From: Lycium barbarum
Lineage: Eukaryota; Streptophyta; Magnoliopsida; Solanales; Solanaceae
DNA: 64,000 nt
Direction of reading: 5' to 3'
Assembly (NCBI RefSeq): GCF_019175385.1
Contig: NC_083340.1
Coordinates: forward strand, 13,404,336 to 13,468,335
Shown: piece after piece, positions 1 through 12,501 of the stretch
Position numbering within the stretch: position 1 is the first letter of the stretch
How the letters are laid out: every line of letters begins with the position of its first letter
The notes under the pieces: generated by a model
The model's input: the letters and a program-made list of their open reading frames with translations, nothing else
Database searches by the model: none
Told to the model about the DNA's origin: nothing
Made by a program: the position numbers and the translations under genes

Positions 1-835
1 ACGCTCTGAATTTCCATTTACATTCCGGCGACCAACATGCCAGAGTGTAGCTACATAATACAATGCAAATAGTACATATTGAATCAATTAAATACAGTAT
101 AAATATACAAAAAATATATCAGAAATATATTGCATCAAACATTTTTAAAATTAACAGTGTGCTAAATAAGTTAACAAATCATCTCAATACAGTACAAATA
201 TAACAAAAATACATCTGCACTTTCTGTTACCAAAATACATTTAGAAAATCATACCTTATAGCATTCGATCTCTCTGTTTTGAAATTGAATCTTCCACGAA
301 TTGCGTTTTTCGTCATCGCAATTTTCAAAGTTTCCTTATCCTGGTAAATTTGATCGACAAAAACTCCTTTCACTTCCGGTTTCGAAATTACCAAATTGTT
401 ATCATTCCCAAACAAAACAACAGCGTTTCCTGTAGGATCACAAACTTTCATACCATCCCGATTCTCGCTATATCCAATTTGTAGCACATCATCTCCAATA
501 ATACGATTACCAGTTGCACCATCCTGAACATCAAAATCATGAATACTAACGCACATTGGATACATCCCTAAAACTCTGTTTTCTCTCTTAAGCTCAACGT
601 ACACACGAACTCCCATATCGTTGTGTATTTCAATTGGTTGAAAATCGCCTTCAACAGTATATTTTATTGAAATATTCCTACCAGTATCCACGCCTAATTG
701 ATTTGTAATCGTACAAACTAACTCATCGTAATTGCAATTATCAATGAATACAACAACATCAATTTTGTAATTCACAAAACAGTTCTGATCGTTCCAAAAA
801 CCAGAATGACCGAACAACGCAGTTACGCTTGTCAT
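1..835 (-). CDS. Mutator-like (MULE) transposase, 5' part, runs off left edge
   Basis: Exon 1 is 835-255 and exon 2 begins at 50 and leaves the window. The donor is AG|GTATGA and the acceptor ATGTAG|C, and the joined codon gives an unbroken frame. Residues 1-100 resemble the N-terminal domain seen ahead of the DNA-binding region in many plant MuDR-type transposases. Residues from about 160 (VDQIYQDKETLKIAMTKNAI) match the start of the plant MuDR DNA-binding domain, and exon 2 continues it with YTLACWSPECKWKFRA, including the expected Cys pair. The DDE catalytic core, zinc finger and SWIM domain would lie outside the window. The part seen has no stop or frameshift. I could not identify terminal inverted repeats upstream, so the right end of the element is undefined. 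A domesticated MULE-derived host gene is possible. Confidence 0.8.
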
Positions 836-1857
836 TATCCTGTTGTTTTTGAATACAGCAATGTGTTATATTCAATTTAGCTGAAACAATTTCAGAAAAG
901 ACGAACAAAAAAAAAGTTTGCAGTGAAAAAATCGTTACCTCAATTATGAACTCAACTTGATGAAATCAAATATATATTCGTCGTGATAATCAAGCTCTGT
1001 TCACTGGTTTGATATTGTTATTTTTCAAAGATTTTTGATGAACTAGTTTTTGAACCTTTTTATTTTTGGTTAAAAATATGATTGTAATTTTTGAATTCAA
1101 TTTTTTTTTTAATTTGTTAGCTGTTTGAATGAGATATGGAATCAAATATGTAATGAGAGAATATTTGTGTGAATCAGGGAACAATAGAACCGATTCTAAT
1201 TTAAATTGGAACAAATTTTGTTTCCATAAATATAGCACTGTCAGTTAGCCTCGCGTCTGTATTTCCGCTATATTTATGCTATATTTTGGTATACCCAACT
1301 ACTAGATAAATATAGAGTCATCTAGTTACGAATTGTAAATATAGAATATGTAGTTATAGGTTGTTAGCTGATTGTGAAAATTTTACTTTTTTTTATACAT
1401 GACATCTCGCATACGAGTCCAAGCGACTCGTCATCTTCTCCCGCATTTTGGCGTCGGGCCAAAGCCCAATAGACAGGAACAGCATTCAGCAGCAACATAT
1501 GGAAAATGATTCTGGGCCGAAGCCCAATGGCAAACAAAGTGTAGCAATTTCCTTTAAATGGCTGAGCCCATTTAGTCATCTTTGCTCCTTTATTTTTTGT
1601 GCCTTTAACTTGTATTATTTGACTAACACTTTTTCTTCTTTTGTTTTTCCTTAGCTAGAATAAACCTTAGTGACATTAGGGGGTTTAGTTTAGTAATGGG
1701 TAGTTAATTCCGCAAATTACATTCTCTTCTATTTATGTTCTAAATTATTTATAGTATCTATAATACTTATTTGGAGTAATTGATTTTCAAATAGCATGCC
1801 TACACATTCTTGGGTTAAAGGAATCATTTTTCATTCTTACCATCTTAGGATTTTCAA
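836..1857. other. AT-rich intergenic sequence, no gene recognised
   Basis: This is the upstream region of the MULE transposase. Short open frames on both strands at 990-1654 show no domain, biased composition or splice support. The stretch 1430-1600, with repeated GGGC-AAGCCCAA motifs, looks like decayed LTR sequence, but I cannot place its ends. Confidence 0.4.
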
Positions 1858-2442
1858 TACATCATAAATTATACACTAATGTTAGCTTATTTTGAGAAAT
1901 AAAAAGGCAAGTTAGTTCTGTGGATAACTTCTTTACTTTATCTCTTTTTCAATGCTTGAAACATACATTTGTTAAAGCAATCCTTACATAGTCCATATCG
2001 AACTAATAGTCTTTTGTAAGTCTTACTTTTAAATAGCATTCAAAATCTTCTTTTATACAAATAATTGTTCTTCTAGAAGTCCTCTTTTAAATAGCATTCT
2101 TACAGGTCTATCTATAACTTTAGCCACATTTACAAAGCTACGTTTTTTTCTATAATACTATATTTACACTTAGCCTAACTAATCATAAGTCCGGTCGGTT
2201 AACCATTGTTAATGGGTCTTAAAGGGTGCCTAATACATTCCTTTTAGACTAATTGAACCCTTACTCAGATCTTTTGGTTTCGTAGACTTTAAAATAAAAT
2301 CAACTTTAGATAATTACTTTAATTAACTTTAGGTGTCCTAATTTACCGTAAATAATTAGGTGGCGACTCCTTAAACAAAACAAAATAGGAATCACCAATA
2401 TGTTGTACTCTACTTTAACCCGGTTAAAATGGGGTATGACAG
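1858..2442 (+). repeat. Degenerate gypsy LTR 3' end
   Basis: This stretch aligns by eye with the last ~700 bp of the young element's LTR (7440-8137). Shared blocks include the GTCGGTTAACCATTGTTAATGG motif region, the AATAATTAGGTGGCGACTCC block and the terminal GGGGTATGACA. Many substitutions and gaps show it is much older. It is not followed by the primer-binding sequence found after 8137, so it is a 3' or solo LTR. Confidence 0.65.
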
Positions 2443-3599
2443 TATATTCGAAGATTCTAAAGATTCTGGATATGTATAGCCTTATTAAGGCCTTGTATGT
2501 GTTCCATTCAATCTGTCTCGGTTAGAATTAATTTGGACTAGGGAAATCAAGTTTAAAACTATTTTAGCTTAAAGGTGGATGCATTCTTGTTGCATAATTG
2601 AATTCCACTTCTTTTAAAACTAAAATAGATACTAGTCCTAGAGATTAAGTTTCTTCTGGCTATAAACTAGTTAATTGCCCTGCTAAAGGGCCATTGTTTC
2701 TGATTTAGAATATTAAGAGAACTGAGCACTGCTTGTTTGCCGATAAAGATGTTCTTTTAAAAATAAACTGGTTCCAGGCTTGGTTCGAGCTAATGTTTGT
2801 GTTTTCATATATAGGTCATGTTAGTGCTCACTAAATTTTGCTGCATAAGATTAAACAATGACAATATGTCAACAGAACATAGCGGGATGAGAAGTTTGAA
2901 CTTGCTTGTTTCCAAGTTTCTTTAGAAAATTACATCAAGTTTGGATTTTTTGTTTCCTCTCTGTTATATTTCCTGTATCATATAGATTAGCTTAGCCTTA
3001 GTGATGCTTGAGCATACTATTCTAGTCTCCCTTTTCTGTTACTAAGATTGTCTCGATTCTGTTTGCAAGCATTTGTGGATTATTTGATTTCATATGGCTT
3101 AACTTTCATCTGGGCTGCCATTATTTACGTGATGTCTTCCTTTTTCTTTCTTGTCATCTAAGTTTCGGCTGCTGCTTTCTTTTTTTGTGTTTGAAGTATA
3201 GGTCTCATAAATCCTCAATGTACTAATCCTTTTTCTTTTCTTTTCTTTTGCATGACCACACCGGAGCCGAAGATTTTCACTTTGAAACTCAACGACGCTG
3301 CTATCACATGGAGCCCGTACATGCTTGTTCGCTCCCAGCTTTACGTCGCTTAAAATCGAACCAAAATATAATCCTTTTTGTTTGAGAGTCAATATCGGTT
3401 GCGGATTATTTTGCTTCTACTTGTTCTCTACTTATGTTATGCTTGTTTTGACGATGTCTTCTTTTGCTGAATTATGTGATCATTATTTGTCTTCTGGTTT
3501 GTTTACTACTTTAGCTAAATGACAAAGTGATTTTGATCTCATTCATGTTGTTAGTTAATCTAAACACGTTAGCAATGTTGAAATATACTCACTTCACGT
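2443..3599 (+). repeat. Relic LTR segment, left of young insertion
   Basis: Part of it (about 3080-3400) resembles the LTR middle at 6950-7130: both carry an ACCGGAG(C/T)CGAA block followed by a GA-AACTCAACG block. The young element inserted at its right end. The matching right-hand piece is probably 18551-19152. Short open frames here (3099-3522) are not supported as genes. Confidence 0.45.
3595..3599. repeat. Target site duplication CACGT, left copy
   Basis: CACGT directly precedes the left LTR and is repeated exactly at 18546-18550 after the right LTR. Confidence 0.9.
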
Positions 3600-4377
3600 T
3601 GTTGACACCCAATTTTGTCCCTCCTATTTAATTTACCCGGGTTTCTAAATTTACTGACGAGCTAAATACTTTATTTTCACTACTATTATTTTCGCTACTT
3701 TTATTTTTTAAAACATTATAAGTATTACTTTATCACAGATTTTAAACGGTTAGTCATCGTTTCCTTTTTTCGGGTTTGGAATCGTTAAATTAATTACAAG
3801 ACAACACTTTGCAAAATATTTTTTTTTTCTACATATTAATTATTTACATAATATATATTATACCAGTTATTAAACTAGAAGCCCAAGAAATAATTTAAAT
3901 AGAGAAGGAAGGACCAACAATTTTTAGCTAAATTAATGACTTTAAAATACAATATTATTTCCCTACCCAAATAATTAGCCCACATCTTTAATACTCAACC
4001 CACATTATCAGCCCATATTTAAATTAATGGACCAGCCCAAACGGACCAGCCCATTACCCACGTTTTCAACAGATCCAGCCCAACCACACTCACCCGACCC
4101 GGCCCACCATTTCCCCTTCCCCTTTAACCTAATTCCCTTCCCCCTTTATTTTTCCTCTTCTTCTTTCTCCCGCCTCCCCTCATCTCTTTCTCTCTTTTCT
4201 TTTTCCTTTTTTTTTTCTCTCATCGTCGCCGCTCCTTGATTCCCTCCCTTTTTCGCTCACTCCTCTCTCTTTCTCCTTTCCGCCGCACCCCCACATACGC
4301 TCCCCTCCACTCACTTTTGTCCCCCACTCCTCCGTCTCTCTCGCACTCTCCTCTCTTTTATTAAACCAAACGAAGCC

Positions 4378-4387
4378 CTATAAATGG
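4378..4387 (+). promoter_or_regulatory. Likely LTR promoter TATA box
   Basis: CTATAAATGG follows a long CT-rich stretch and precedes a GA-rich leader, as in plant RNA polymerase II core promoters. The same box lies at 14789-14798 in the other LTR. Transcription would start about 30 bp downstream, placing the R region near 4410. Confidence 0.55.
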
Positions 4388-4765
4388 AGGGGGGACGAAG
4401 GAGAAGAAGGAGGGAGAAAAAAAACAAAAAATCTGGAACAAAAAAAAGAAACCCGATGAACTGAGATAAAACAAGGACTCAGCGTTTTTTTTTCTTTTTT
4501 GGTTAAAAGAACAGAGGGAATTCAACATTTTGGGGAAATGCCATTACTTTAGAAGTTCGAATCTGCTTCACTTTAAGTTTGTTTCGAGTCATTTTTATTC
4601 ACGTTTTAGGATTGCCAAAAAAAATCAAACCAAACTCCCTTTTAAAAAAGAGTGTTCGGTTCTGTCGAATCTTTCGATTCGAAAGACTTTTTCTCGAGTT
4701 CGAATTCGTCGCGTTCAAGTGTAGATTCGAGGCTTCGACATCCCCAGTTCATTGCGCGCAAAACA

Positions 4766-4767
4766 GG
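4766..4767 (+). promoter_or_regulatory. Possible leader splice donor in the LTR
   Basis: CAAAACAG|GTAAAC about 360 bp after the likely start site is a good plant donor and is followed by a T-rich, intron-like stretch. I cannot name the acceptor. The same site occurs in the right LTR near 15176. Confidence 0.3.
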
Positions 4768-7062
4768 TAAACTTCGATATATTTGTCATTCGTGATCTTT
4801 AATTTCTGTTTGTTTAAGATTTTAGCTCATTCTGCTATATGCTTAGTGGTTATGAAGTTTCTTTGTCGTCGCGTTATTTGTTTGACGTTTGGATGCTGTT
4901 AGGATAGAATAACGATCGTTAAGATGAAATCTGAAAGATGTCTGTTGTAGTTTGGATGATTAGATGAAATTTACAGGACTTAGAACTTATTTAAAGTCAA
5001 ATATACATAGGATATACAATGGGTTATCAAGGTAAAAAGAACGTATACGTTCGATATACATCTGATATACACGCCATGGTGTGTATATCTTAGACATATC
5101 ATGTATATAATTAAAGCAGGTCAGCACTGTCCCTCTTTTGCTCTATTTGTCTTGAATAATGTATTCTGTTATGTAATTAACTTATTTGGATTGGATATGA
5201 TGAAATGATTCTGCCCCTTGTCGATGTTGTCTGTTGTTTCGATTTGGCCTCTAGTTTACGTTCTATGCTCAATCCCATTAGCAACTATGTATTAGGCCCA
5301 GTTCTATTTGTTTTGTCTGATGAGTATGTTTTATATGAAATTAAATATGTCTTAGATCCTGATATCAGTTATGCGCGAGTGTTTCGTTTATGAAAATTTA
5401 TGAAATAAATCATGTCTGTGCTGTCTCTGAATATCATACTCTAATCCCCACGACTTGAAGTGAAACCTTTCGTTGGTTCAAATGATCAGATGAACTTAAG
5501 GCTGTTTGCAGTAAAAGGGAAAAATCAAGACTTATCCTTTCTGTTAGTAGGAGTTGGCATGGTCTACTCTTTGGTTCATAGACGCGGATAAGTTCTATGC
5601 TAATTACTTGCTTATAGTTAGTGAATTTAAATTCTGCTTAGTGAGCATATTGTTAAATCTGCCTGCATACTTTATTTATAAGAGTTTACTTGCTTAAATA
5701 ACTCTGTTGTACCTATTTAACTGAGGCTGTTTGTGCCATGTATAATTGAACTTGCTTGGTATATCGCCCCTGTCCTAAACTGTTTGGTATTGTCTTTCTT
5801 TCCTATATATGTTGCTGTTATTTTCTGAAATATGGCATGAATCAAAACTTAGTTCCTTATATTGCGATGGGTATTTGATAGAAGCGAGAATCGTTATGCA
5901 GATTACATTTAGTTTTGGCTTTTTTTTAGCTGGTTTAGTCTGCCTCTTGTGCTAAAATTGTTCAGTTCATTAAAGAAACATGATGCCCTTTAGGCGTTAA
6001 AGGAATTCTAGAATTTCCAGCATACTTTAGTTTTTTTTTTTTTTTGCTATTGCATTTTGAGGATGAACTGTTGCTGCATTTTTGTCATTCCACTGCTTTA
6101 CGTGGGTCTATGGAATGTTGCACTTCAGCCATTTTTCAGCTTCACCTCCTATTTGGTCAAATTCTTGCTTGTTAATGTTGTTAGATATCTGATTATAAAT
6201 TGTGTTGCTCGCATGTGACAAAGGGGTGTTTAAGAATTTAATTTTGCTGCTTGTAGTCTTAGAATGAATCTGGAACAAGAAACTTTATTAGCTATTGATG
6301 GGATTATATTTAGAAGTCCAATTTGTGTATTTTTTCACGCATCATTGTTTTGTCTAAAAAAGGATCTGATTCGATTGAATTAAGGCGGTTAGATGCTGTT
6401 TTATATTTCCATCAATCTAGCTATCTTTTAAACATACTGGATATTTCTGGCAGCCTTAATATATGCTCTAATATACATAACACACACACCACCCACTGTT
6501 CTGTTCACGCTGGATAAATGAAGAAATAGCACATAGTGTGATGTCCCTTTACTTATTCGAATAATGCTAAAAAATAATACTCCTTCTTTAGGTGTTCGCA
6601 TGATCAGATTGAGAAGAATTAGCCTGACATTAAGCTTGTAAAATCATGTAGGATCTATTTTGTGTAGTAGTTATTTTAAGAATTAAAGATGAAGGAATTT
6701 GTTCCAAGTTCACTTTGTGCTCTTTAAGGATATATTGTTCCCTCTTTATTTAGAGTATTAGGTAATATGATGTGAAAGTATTCTTAGTTCATAAATGGTT
6801 GCAGAATTTAAGGTCACGGTTACTGTGCTATTCCTAACTTACAGATGGTTGAGAATTTGAGGTCACGGTTAAAGGGCTTCTTTGATTAATGTATTTTGGT
6901 TTTTATATATATATATTGTTATCAGAATTAAAGTTGACAATGTGTGATATATTTTGGTTCACATGTATTGCTAAGGAGCAGATTATCTCTTCTAACAAGC
7001 TTCTTTTCTCTTTGGTTGACATGTACACCGGAGTCGAAAAGTCTCATTTTAAGACTCAACGT

Positions 7063-7087
7063 CCCCCCCCCCCCCCCCCCCCCCCCC
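7063..7087 (+). repeat. Poly-C tract (25 C) in 5' LTR
   Basis: This is an uninterrupted run of 25 C. The other LTR has 22 C at 17474-17495. Length may be affected by sequencing error. Confidence 0.9.
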
Positions 7088-8140
7088 GCAAAGGCTTGAA
7101 CGTGCATCTACTCTATCATTCAAAGTTCTCATTCTTTCAACGCTCATCTGAAACAAGAAAACCAAGAGAATGGCTAGCCAAACGGCGAACCACTGAAAAC
7201 TTCACTCTTTTATGGAAGCCAAATATGGCTTTAGTAATTTTAATTCTATATTCTGATGGTTGTTTATATGTTTGTGTGACTAACATTTCTATGTGATTAG
7301 GATAAATATTTAGTTGCTTATGTTTGACCGAGCCTATTTTAGGATGTCTTAATTAGCAAAGTTGGGTCTTAAATCAATTGAGCTTAGTTGCTCCTGGTAA
7401 GTTTGGTATTTTAGTTAAAAAGAAAGATATGTTTCCAAAGCATCACAAATTTTACATATTAATGTTAGTTTGTTTTGAGAAATAAAAGGCCAACTAGTTT
7501 CCACGGATAACTTTTTTTTCATTTTAGTTTCTTTTTAACACTTGAAATACATGTTTGTTTGAAACAACCTTTGCACAATATACATTAAACTATTAGTCTT
7601 TCTACGAAACTTTTAAAATTTATTTAATATTAATTTCACAATAACTCTTTTAATTTGTGGGTCGGCATAACTCACTTTTATCCAAATAGATATAAACATT
7701 ACACATCTCGTTTCTTTTAGTTTATTTGTAACTAAACTCTTTTTATGCAACTATTACTTTTCTACAAGTTTTATTTTGAATAACATTCTATTTCTATTTA
7801 TAACTTTAGTAATACTTACAAAGTTATTTTCTTTTTTTTCATAATATTCAGATACTTAGCCTAACTAATCATAAGTCCAGTCGGTTAACCATTGTTAATG
7901 GGTCTTAAAGGATGCCTAATACCTTCCCTTTAGACTAATTGAACCCTTACCTAGAATCTTAAGTTTTGCAGACCTTAAACAGAGTTAACTTTAAACATAA
8001 CTTTAATAAACTTTAGGTGTCCTAATTCACCATAAATAATTAGGTGGCGACTCCTAAAAACAAAACAACAAAAACAGGAATCTCCAATGTGTCGTACTTC
8101 TAACTTTAATCTCCAGGGGTTAAAATGGGGTGTGACAGCT

Positions 8141-8158
8141 TGGCGACTCCGCTGGGGA
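8141..8158 (+). other. Primer-binding site
   Basis: TGGCGACTCCGCTGGGGA begins three bases after the 5' LTR, starting with the TGG that pairs with a tRNA 3' CCA end. From memory, this form is typical of Tat/Ogre elements primed by a tRNA-Arg. Confidence 0.75.
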
Positions 8159-9274
8159 ATCACTTAGGTTCTAACCATAACGGACTTAGTTTAAATAGGT
8201 TTTGTGTGCTTATTTTGATTACTTTATTTGTTTGTTAACTGTTTTTACATGCTATTAATTGTTTGCTTGATATAAACTGTTTGTTTGATATAAACTGTTT
8301 ATGTGTTACTGCTTTGATAAAACTGTCATTCCGTTCATATTTCCTCCACTTCTGGAAAACTCACACATATTCACACACTTAAAACGGCTTCGCGGTTCGC
8401 GCCCGTTCACTACTAAATTACCCCTTTAGTTGGATTGATCTTGTGGATTTAGTCGATCAGCGGTGCAGTCGACGGCCACGGACTTTGCACTCCCAAGTTG
8501 TCCGCTTGGGAGAACCTTGTGTCATAGGAAGCCAACTCTTAGTCAGCCTAAGATAGAGCTAAACCAACACCCTTTATTAAGAGCATACATTTCATGACCT
8601 AGGAGGTTTAATACCCTTGGTGCATTAAATCCATTAGATGACTTTACCCAAACGTCCAAGCGGGTTCACGACCCCGAGTGACACCAATCATACTTTATAT
8701 GCATGTTTGAAGGATAACTGTGCCTAAATATTGACTATTTGCTCTAATTAATTAAACTTTAGGAAGGAGGAAATGACTAACGTTTCTATGACAGGTATGC
8801 ATTTGCATCGGAGTACAACAAATGACGAAGATCAAGGGCATCACAAATGGAGCTAGAAGTTAGACATAGAAATTTTATTTACTTTATTTAGATTAGGAAA
8901 CACTTTATGTTGTATTCATTTGACATGTAATAAATATTACATTATTTTGTACTTTATTTTTTGAGAAATAGAACCTGTTTAATTAATCAAAGCAACGGGA
9001 TGACATATTATGGCACACTTTACCCTTCAAACAACGTTAGGCCCACCTCTGGCACAAAGAGGTCACATGCATATTAGGACGCGTTATTATGTGATCGTTT
9101 ACATTTGTTTGACAACTAGTTGACTCTACTTGATAAATTATTTGCTACATGCCTTACTTGACTTTACGTGATCATGACTTTACCTAGATATGTTCGTGAG
9201 ACTAACATCGTTTATACTATATGTTTCTTTTATCTTATTCCCAAAAAAAGAGAGTTGATTCGTGTTGACACTCA
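8159..9274 (+). other. Untranslated leader of young gypsy element
   Basis: No ORF of note. This is the leader between the primer-binding site and the gag-like ORF, with short upstream ATGs. Confidence 0.6.
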
Positions 9275-10465
9275 ATGGCCGACCATCCTTACATCACAAG
9301 GTCAAAGACATCATCGTTACCTCAACGCAGCTGGGTTGTTCAAGGAAAGGCAAATGTTACGTCTGATCCAGCCACACCTATTTCAACTGGTCCGGAAAAC
9401 ATCATGGTTTCTAATGGCCCCCCTGAGACTTCTGAACATAGCATTACTCTCCAGCGGGATGAACATATCGCCCGCCTAACTCAAGAAATTGAGGATCTAC
9501 GCAGAGAACTGAATCGGGTGAGAAACGTGACCAACTCATCGGTTACACTCCAAAGTCCGCCTCCTGAACCTAAAAACGTCGCATCAAACCCATCTCGTTT
9601 TCCATCACTTGAATCTCCAGTCCCTGAACATTTTCCTCCACAAAACACTGTACCTACCAACAACAACTTACCTCCAACCTACACTACCTATGCTGCTCCT
9701 GATTCACCACCCATCAACCCACCAAGTCAATCACTAGGTCATACTCCTTACATTCATTTACCCACCAACACTAATCCACCACCTACAATTACTCTTCTAA
9801 ACCCACCGAATCAAGCCATTACATACTCTGACCATCCACAACAGCCTTTCTACCCTTATCATTACGTTGAACCCTACCAAGTTCCACTATTCCCTTACCT
9901 TGTCTACAACGCCCAAGCAAACTACTACCAACCTCGAGTACCTCACTATCAAAACCCACCTGTTCAAGCTCCCACTTACCAAAATCGACCACATACCGCA
10001 CATAGAGCCCGTCCAAATCCTGTCATAAAAAACACCCGTAATTACACTCGGTTCGCTGAACCTTTGGCTCAACTATTTGAAAGACTGAAAGCGGCAGGCA
10101 TGGTACAACCTATTGAAGGGAAAATTCTCAATCCTATCCCAAAATGGTTTGATAGTTCCAAGCGTTGTGCATATCATTCTGGAGTTGCTGGGCATGCCAC
10201 TGAGGATTGCTATGGCCTCAAAAACAAAATCGAAGCCTTGATTAAGGAAGGAGCAATTCAGCTCACTAGAGCTCGACCCGATATGAATCACCATCCCTTT
10301 TCCTACTCACGAAAACGCCAACGTGAACATGATGTTTATCGAAAGGTTAAGAATCGGAAGGAGGCCGTTGCGCCAATTGGGAAAGATGGAGAGAGGCATG
10401 TCATCAACGTTCGTTGCGCCTGTGGGGATGATCCGAAAACAAGTGCCAGTGAAGATTGCTGCTAA
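9275..10465 (+). CDS. Gag-like protein of the non-autonomous gypsy element (396 aa)
   Basis: The ORF is intact and is the only substantial one in the element. Residues ~57-82 (RDEHIARLTQEIEDLRREL) form a short coiled coil, ~90-260 are Pro/Asn/Thr/Tyr-rich and probably disordered, and ~265-345 hold the conserved gag C-terminal segment. That segment has LAQLFERLKAAGMVQPIEGK and then a zinc-knuckle-like C-x2-H-x5-H-x4-C motif (CAYHSGVAGHATEDC). The central capsid-type domain expected in Tat/Ogre gag is missing, so the front appears joined straight to the nucleic-acid-binding end. The start at 9275 is the first ATG that opens this frame. It may bind RNA but is unlikely to build a particle alone. 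Confidence 0.75.
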   Translation: MADHPYITRSKTSSLPQRSWVVQGKANVTSDPATPISTGPENIMVSNGPPETSEHSITLQRDEHIARLTQEIEDLRRELNRVRNVTNSSVTLQSPPPEPKNVASNPSRFPSLESPVPEHFPPQNTVPTNNNLPPTYTTYAAPDSPPINPPSQSLGHTPYIHLPTNTNPPPTITLLNPPNQAITYSDHPQQPFYPYHYVEPYQVPLFPYLVYNAQANYYQPRVPHYQNPPVQAPTYQNRPHTAHRARPNPVIKNTRNYTRFAEPLAQLFERLKAAGMVQPIEGKILNPIPKWFDSSKRCAYHSGVAGHATEDCYGLKNKIEALIKEGAIQLTRARPDMNHHPFSYSRKRQREHDVYRKVKNRKEAVAPIGKDGERHVINVRCACGDDPKTSASEDCC

Positions 10466-10943
10466 AACTACTGAGACACCAACCATCCAGGGTGCAGAAC
10501 CAGGAGAGACTCTGAAGAACTAGACTTGTACTCCGTCCCTGATTCTCCAGGAGTCTTGGTAGACTGAACATGTAGTGAACTTTTATTTTTAAAGGCTTGA
10601 ATCATGCTCAAAACTTTTGTTTGCTTTGCTTCATCTTTTTGAAACTTAATCGTGAAAACTATGAATGCATTTCTAATTTTCCTTAATCATATGTTATTGT
10701 TGTTTTCTACTATAATTATCAAATCTGCCAACTCTACGATTGTGACATGAAATGAACAAATAAACAACACACATCCTGAGAGAGTAACAAAGAAACTAGG
10801 GGACAAGACAAGATTCGCTCAAAAGAATTGAAATAGCCGATAGGTGATGACATAAGCCTGAAAGCTAGCAATCCAAGAAGAGATCAAAGGACGACATTAG
10901 GTAAAACAACCTAGCTTGCAACATTTCCTTTAACAACTAGATG
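10466..10943 (+). other. Non-coding gap after gag-like ORF
   Basis: No protease or polymerase motif is visible in any frame where pol would normally start. It looks like the deletion junction left by loss of pol. Confidence 0.5.
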
Positions 10944-11710
10944 CGAACTACGCTTGACCTGATTCCTCAGTGGATACGTAGGCAGCCCATATAGGGACTC
11001 AGTCATACTAGGTTAGAATTTTTCCCATTTGCATGCATACGAACTGCGCTGACCTGATTCCCATGGGGGATACGTAGGCAGCCCACATAGGGTTCGGTTG
11101 CATTTAGAACAAAAATCAAAAGATTTTGCATACATACGAACTGCGCTGACCTGATTCCCGTGGGGGATACGTAGGCAGCCCACATAGGGTTCGGTTGCAT
11201 TTAGAACAAAGATCAAAAGATTTTGCATACATACGAACTGCGCTGACCTGATTCCCATGGGGGATACTTAGGCAGCCCACATAGGGTTTGGTTGCATTTA
11301 GAACAAAAAATCCAAAATACCTTATGCGTACGAACTACGTTCCGACCTGATTCCCATGGTGGGATACGTAGGCAACCCACATAGGGTTCGGTTGCGCTAT
11401 AACAGAAAATCCAAAAATCCTTATACAGGGAAAACCACACAGGGCCTGATTCCCTCGGCGGGATTCGTACACTATCAATATACAGAACCGTCACACCTAG
11501 ATAAAATCCAACAAACCCTTTACCATTGATATAACAGAACTACGCTGACCTGATCCCTTGGCGGGATACATAGACAATCCACATCGGGTTCGGTCCCTTT
11601 ATTAAATTTCAAACCATTCCTTATGTACCTTACGAACTACGTTCTGACCTGATTCCTCGGCGGATACGTAGGCAACCTATATAAGGTTCGGTCACACCGC
11701 AACATAAATT
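10944..11710 (+). repeat. Tandem array, ~96-bp unit
   Basis: About seven partly decayed copies of a unit carry the blocks CGAACTGCGCTGACCTGATTC, GGATACGTAGGCAGCCCACA and AGGGTTCGGT. The three at about 11037-11317 are nearly identical; the outer ones are diverged. Open frames on the minus strand here are repeat shadows. Confidence 0.85.
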
Positions 11711-12501
11711 TAGTACACCCCTCAGAACCAAAACTGGGGCATATTTTTTTGAAAAACAATATAGACAAAATAACAGTCGTGCATCGACAAGATTAAGGCT
11801 ACCAGACAGGAAGTATTATGAACCAATTACTTTGGAAGTGTCACAATCCGAAGTTGGCAGAATATTTTGCAACTTACATACATAAATTTACATATATATC
11901 TTTCCTTACATACATACATTTACATATACATATTTCACAACTTATCTACATATAGTTACATTTCCTTATACATATTCTTATATACCTACCTTTCAAATGA
12001 AATATTTTCTTTCAATCATTTTCATTACTGTTCATCTACCGAGGCTTAAACAGAGATCACAAGATCCAAACAAACAAGACGAATGGAGCGCCAACCACGT
12101 CAAGCTTCGAGTCAACACGAATCAACTTCCCCCTCCCAAACTAAGAATTTTTCTTTGAGTGCAGGAACTTAAGACCGCGAGATCAACAGTCAAGTCTATC
12201 AATCATGGCAGAAAAGCATCATCTGGCTCAATATGGCCTCGCCTAAAAAGCCAAACGGCTTTATTTCTAACCCTATCTTTAATTTTTATTTTATCACAAT
12301 AACTTTATGACTTTATATACCTGTTTTGTAGGTTGACGAAGTTGGAGGCGAATTAAATCAGGATCGCACGTCATTAGTTCAACCTGTCACGATACCATCA
12401 ACATCATAAGCCAAACGGATATTCTACCGCTTTGATCCATACTTTACCAATTACTTTATCATATACTTCACCAGCTTTAACCATTTTACTCTGAACTTTG
12501 C

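Larger units (their letters stand above)
3600..8137 (+). repeat. 5' LTR of young gypsy element
   Basis: It starts TGTTGACACC and ends GGGTGTGACA. It contains a CT-rich stretch (4140-4370), a TATA-like box at 4378 and a purine-rich leader. Downstream is a long T-rich stretch, a run of 25 C at 7063-7087, and the conserved 3' block (7860-8137) shared with the old LTR pieces at 1858 and 18551. Open frames inside it recur in both LTRs and carry no domain. Confidence 0.93.

Noticed and set aside
4027..5393. Several 60-70-residue open frames in the LTR
   Set aside because: They are repeated in the second LTR, have biased Ser/Phe/Pro composition from the CT-rich promoter and no domain.
6889..7296. 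135-residue open frame with a poly-Pro run (repeated at 17300-17704)
   Set aside because: It is an LTR sequence read through the poly-C tract. It has no domain and occurs identically in both LTRs.
11003..11494. Overlapping minus-strand frames with CLRIPHGNQ repeats
   Set aside because: They are translations of the 96-bp tandem array.
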